NCBI GenBank assembly: GCA_028564675.1
Contig: JAOVVO010000019.1
Location: 62,001 to 126,000, forward strand
Direction of reading: 5' to 3'
From: Onchocerca lupi
Lineage: Eukaryota; Nematoda; Chromadorea; Rhabditida; Onchocercidae
Length of the DNA stretch: 64,000 nucleotides
A program made the position numbers and the translations under genes. Position 1 is the stretch's first letter. Every line of letters starts with the position of its first letter. Below, in pieces: positions 61,370 through 64,000 of this stretch. The notes below the pieces were generated by a model. The model was given only the letters and a program-made list of their open reading frames with translations, had not been told where the DNA came from and searched no databases.

Positions 61370-63251
61370 TTAATTGCGTTGTTTAATTATTATAGTTATT
61401 GCGTTGCTAATGCTATTATGTAAGACTATAGTGCAGAAAGACAACTTGCCTTGCATTTCAGGCGTTACTGGACAAAGCAATATGAAGCCAACTCTTAAAT
61501 CTTTCTCCACTTGCAATATGGCACACTTATTATTCTGGCAATTCAAATATGGAATTAGTTTTAAAATTCGACTAAAAATTCAATGAAAATTTGGAATAAA
61601 TCAGATATTTATAAGACAATTTGGCTTCTAACAAACTATTTGTAAGTTTTACTTTTGCTAAGAGATAACGTGGAGCTGAAAAGATTGAAACCAATCGTCG
61701 TTTACAAAAGAAACCAAAACCATTCATTATCGCCTGAAAAAATACCAATTTCTTTCAAAGTCAAAAATCTGTCTAATTAGTTTTGATTCTAATTTCTCAA
61801 TTTCTTAAGCAATAAGAAAAACGAAAAATCAATTTATATAACTTTAAATACTGGAATAAACTTTATATTTATCAGGCAAAAAAAAAAAAAAAAAAAAAAA
61901 AAACTGAAATTTTCTAAAGACAAAAAGATGAGTATGGAAGTTTACTGATTCAATGTTGCAATAATTATAAATAACTGATGAATACCTGATGTGCCCGAAC
62001 GATCAGTTCGATATTCAACTGTTCACAACAAGCAGCTACAGTATCTTCACCAAAAAAATAACCGGCACCACGAAGTGAATTTTTGATGAAACCTTTCAAA
62101 TCGAGCATAGGATCGGACCATAAAAGGCTGCATGCCAGCGATGATGTCATTGGATAAAGTATTGGACGCTTGATCTGAAATTTCCGTAGAAACCGAATCC
62201 GAATATATGATTCATTGATTGATTATTGCTCTTAATAAAATAACACTCAATCAACATGAGAGCTGAAAACACAAACAAATGACATGAATTGAAGAAATAA
62301 ATAAACCAATCAATTCGCAAAATAATCTGCGATGATATGTCAAGCAACAAATTAAATTAGATGAAATTCAATTAACCTTTCTAATATCGTCTAAAGATTT
62401 CAATTCCGGTCCGATACCGCCATGAACGCAAAGTATTTTATTCTTAATTAGAGCTGCAATCGGTAAGCAAGCGAAAAGTTCATTAAATGCATTCCATAGT
62501 GTAATTCCTTCATTATTTGTTGGAAATCTTCGTTCAAGCTCCTCTTGAAAGCCATATAGTTGATTAATATCTGGAGACTCGTGATTCCCGCGTAAAATAT
62601 TGAACTGAAACCAATTCTAATTATCTCAATTAAAAAGTCCATTTCTTCTTAATATAAATAGCATAAACTTGATTAATCAATCACCATCTTCGGAAACATC
62701 AATTTGTGTGCCAGAAGGCAACAAATTGTTTCCAATGAGTTCATACCGCGATCAACATAATCGCCGAGAAATACAAAACGTCGTTGCACGGCTCCACTTT
62801 TCCGACCTGTTCCAAGAACAGAAAAGATTCGGTGTAAATCTTCATACTGAAACACTTATGCTAATTAAAAGGTTAATTAATTTTTTCCTTAAATCAAACA
62901 AAAATAATTCATTATGGAAAAAAAGAAGGTTAGAGTTGAGCAAAAACTGGATGTAAATTTTTTGAGAAACTTGCTTATCGCGGTTTTCTTCCATAATGTC
63001 ATTTAAATCTCATTATTGTTGATTTAGGAAAAAGTGTTCCAGATCTCAAATTATGCAATCTCTCTCGATCAGCAATTTAGTAATCCTCAAAATATTCAAA
63101 AAAGGATTATTTATATAATCTGAATAAGAAAACAAACAGAATAACATACTTGCCCGTGAATGTCACCGATTACAACACATGGTACCTCAACTTCCAGCAG
63201 AGTAGGTTCTGTCAGAAACAATTTTTTTGCTTCATTTAAAATAGGTAGCAG
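61370..63251 (-). CDS. divergent PP1-like Ser/Thr phosphatase, 5' end not found
   Basis: Metallophosphatase of the PP1 type that dephosphorylates Ser/Thr residues. Exons 63150-63251, 62685-62846, 62377-62604, 61986-62174, 61653-61733 and about 61370-61534 are all in phase 0. Metal-site motifs are intact: G-D-I-H-G-Q, G-D-Y-V-D-R-G, L-R-G-N-H-E, C-V-H-G-G and R-A-H-Q. L-L-W-S-D-P is also present. PP1's S-A-P-N-Y-C-G-E-F-D-N loop is replaced by S-A-P-R-Y-L-L-A-K-N-N: the Tyr is kept, the Cys and Gly are lost. The C-terminus then follows PP1 spacing (C-A-I-L-Q-V-E-K-D-L). The exons for roughly the first 35 PP1 residues are not identified. The final exon is read to its TAA but may splice earlier. 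Nematodes carry many such divergent PP1 paralogues, often testis-biased; that is family knowledge and not seen here. Confidence 0.88.
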
Positions 63252-63628
63252 CTCGAGCACGGTATAATTGATTGGTAAAAGATACAAAAAATAATTTGGT
63301 TTATCATAATTAAAAATTAGACTTGTTGTAATTAAATAATTAAGTTCGTTATAATTATATTTGTTATAATTACAACATTTGCCTCATTTGCTCAAAATAT
63401 CTGAGTTAAAAGATGTTCAGTTCGCTAAAATTTCATATATAAGAATCATCATGGATTTTAAATTGCATTATTTAAGATCTTTTCATGGAATAATTAAACG
63501 GGAATTAGGTACTTAATCCTTCCTGCTTACTAAATAGCTTGAATAAATACTTAGCCTAGGTTGGATGTTATGCTGTTATTAAGAAATTAATGAGTATATC
63601 ATTATGTAAAATCTCTTAAAATGTAGTA
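63252..63628. other. upstream flank of the phosphatase gene
   Basis: The phosphatase frame stays open beyond 63251 to about 63325, but the sequence looks intronic. No clear first exon or promoter was found before the Helitron-like end. Confidence 0.35.
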
Positions 63629-64000
63629 ATTTATATAAATAAAAATGTAAATGTTTGCTGTTATAATCTTAGATCTCGGAAGTTCTATACGATTGCTTTC
63701 AAATTTTGATACATTCTTGGATTCGAATAAGAGTTCTTTTTTATATGGACATATTTATTTTTTTCTACATTCACGCTCGTGACAGCTAAAAGTAAGTGAG
63801 TGGATTGAATTTTTTGATCGCGCCCTGACCACATCTTCATGAGCGGACAGAATTTGTTGACCACGCCTTCATCAGCAGACTAAATTTATTGGTCACACCT
63901 ACTTCCTGCATTCATAGCGCCTATTTCCTGCATTGTTCATTTTTATACAGCATTTCAAGCCCTTCACCGATGATTTGAAATATAACGTTGAGTTTAATTA
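63629..64000 (+). mobile_element. Helitron-family left end, cut by the window edge
   Basis: TTTATATAAATAAAAATGTAAATG matches the left ends at 24635 and 50599, with the terminal C changed. The inner blocks (CGGAAGTTCTATACGATTGC, TTTCAAATTTTGATACA, GACAGCTAAAAGTAAGTGAG) follow in the same order. At 63806-63890 a 'GAATTTNTTGATCACGCC' segment is repeated about three times. The right end lies outside the window. The last 30 bases (CCTTCACCGATGATTTGAAA) resemble the same family again. Confidence 0.55.

Noticed and set aside
62669..62956. 95-codon + strand frame
   Set aside because: It is antisense to the phosphatase exon that carries G-D-Y-V-D-R-G.

Overview
This is a eukaryotic window that looks like a nematode genome, most likely a spirurid or filarial worm. 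It is strongly AT-rich, the introns are short with GT..TTTCAG-type borders, and several first exons sit directly behind a TTTTCAG acceptor, as expected for spliced-leader trans-splicing. The gene families (an acylpeptide hydrolase, an SHP-2 phosphatase, an NLP-18/20-type FAFA neuropeptide, a divergent PP1-like phosphatase, an innexin exon) fit a nematode. The species call is inference. I assembled gene models by hand from six-frame reading, splice borders and codon phase. They are much longer than the raw open reading frames.

Layout. 1-4.2 kb: scattered coding-like exons of one or more unrecognised + strand genes. 4.8 and 5.9 kb: a short Helitron-like remnant and a foldback element. 6.7-9.7 kb (-): a single-pass membrane protein with one kringle domain. 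It lies head to head, 155 bp away, with a small secreted or membrane protein gene (9.9-11.1 kb, +). 13.0-18.4 kb (+): a complete-looking SHP-2 (two SH2 domains plus a PTP domain). 20.5-22.3 kb (-): a four-helix membrane protein. 24.6-26.9 kb: a Helitron end and a decayed Helitron helicase. 28.2 and 33.1 kb: two copies of an LTR-like repeat, with a secreted protein built of three 70-residue repeats (29.5-30.3 kb, -) between them. 34.3-41.9 kb (-): acylaminoacyl-peptidase in 23 exons. 42-48 kb: gene-poor, with foldbacks. 47.95-49.3 kb (+): a FAFA neuropeptide precursor. 50.6-51.6 kb: a non-autonomous Helitron with both ends. 52.5-54.5 kb (+): a paired-domain (PAX) protein without a homeodomain. 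56.3-58.9 kb (-): a Ly-6-like secreted protein and linked exons. 59.6 kb (+): an isolated innexin-like exon. 61.4-63.3 kb (-): a PP1-like Ser/Thr phosphatase, 5' end not found. 63.6 kb to the end: another Helitron-family end.

There is no operon-like module. The signalling genes (SHP-2, PP1-like, kringle receptor, neuropeptide, PAX) look like ordinary neighbours. The points most worth following are the kringle receptor and its divergent partner, the recently amplified secreted repeat protein, the homeodomain-less PAX, and the Helitron family with readable termini. I saw no tRNA, rRNA or CRISPR, and no bacterial (for example Wolbachia-derived) insert.
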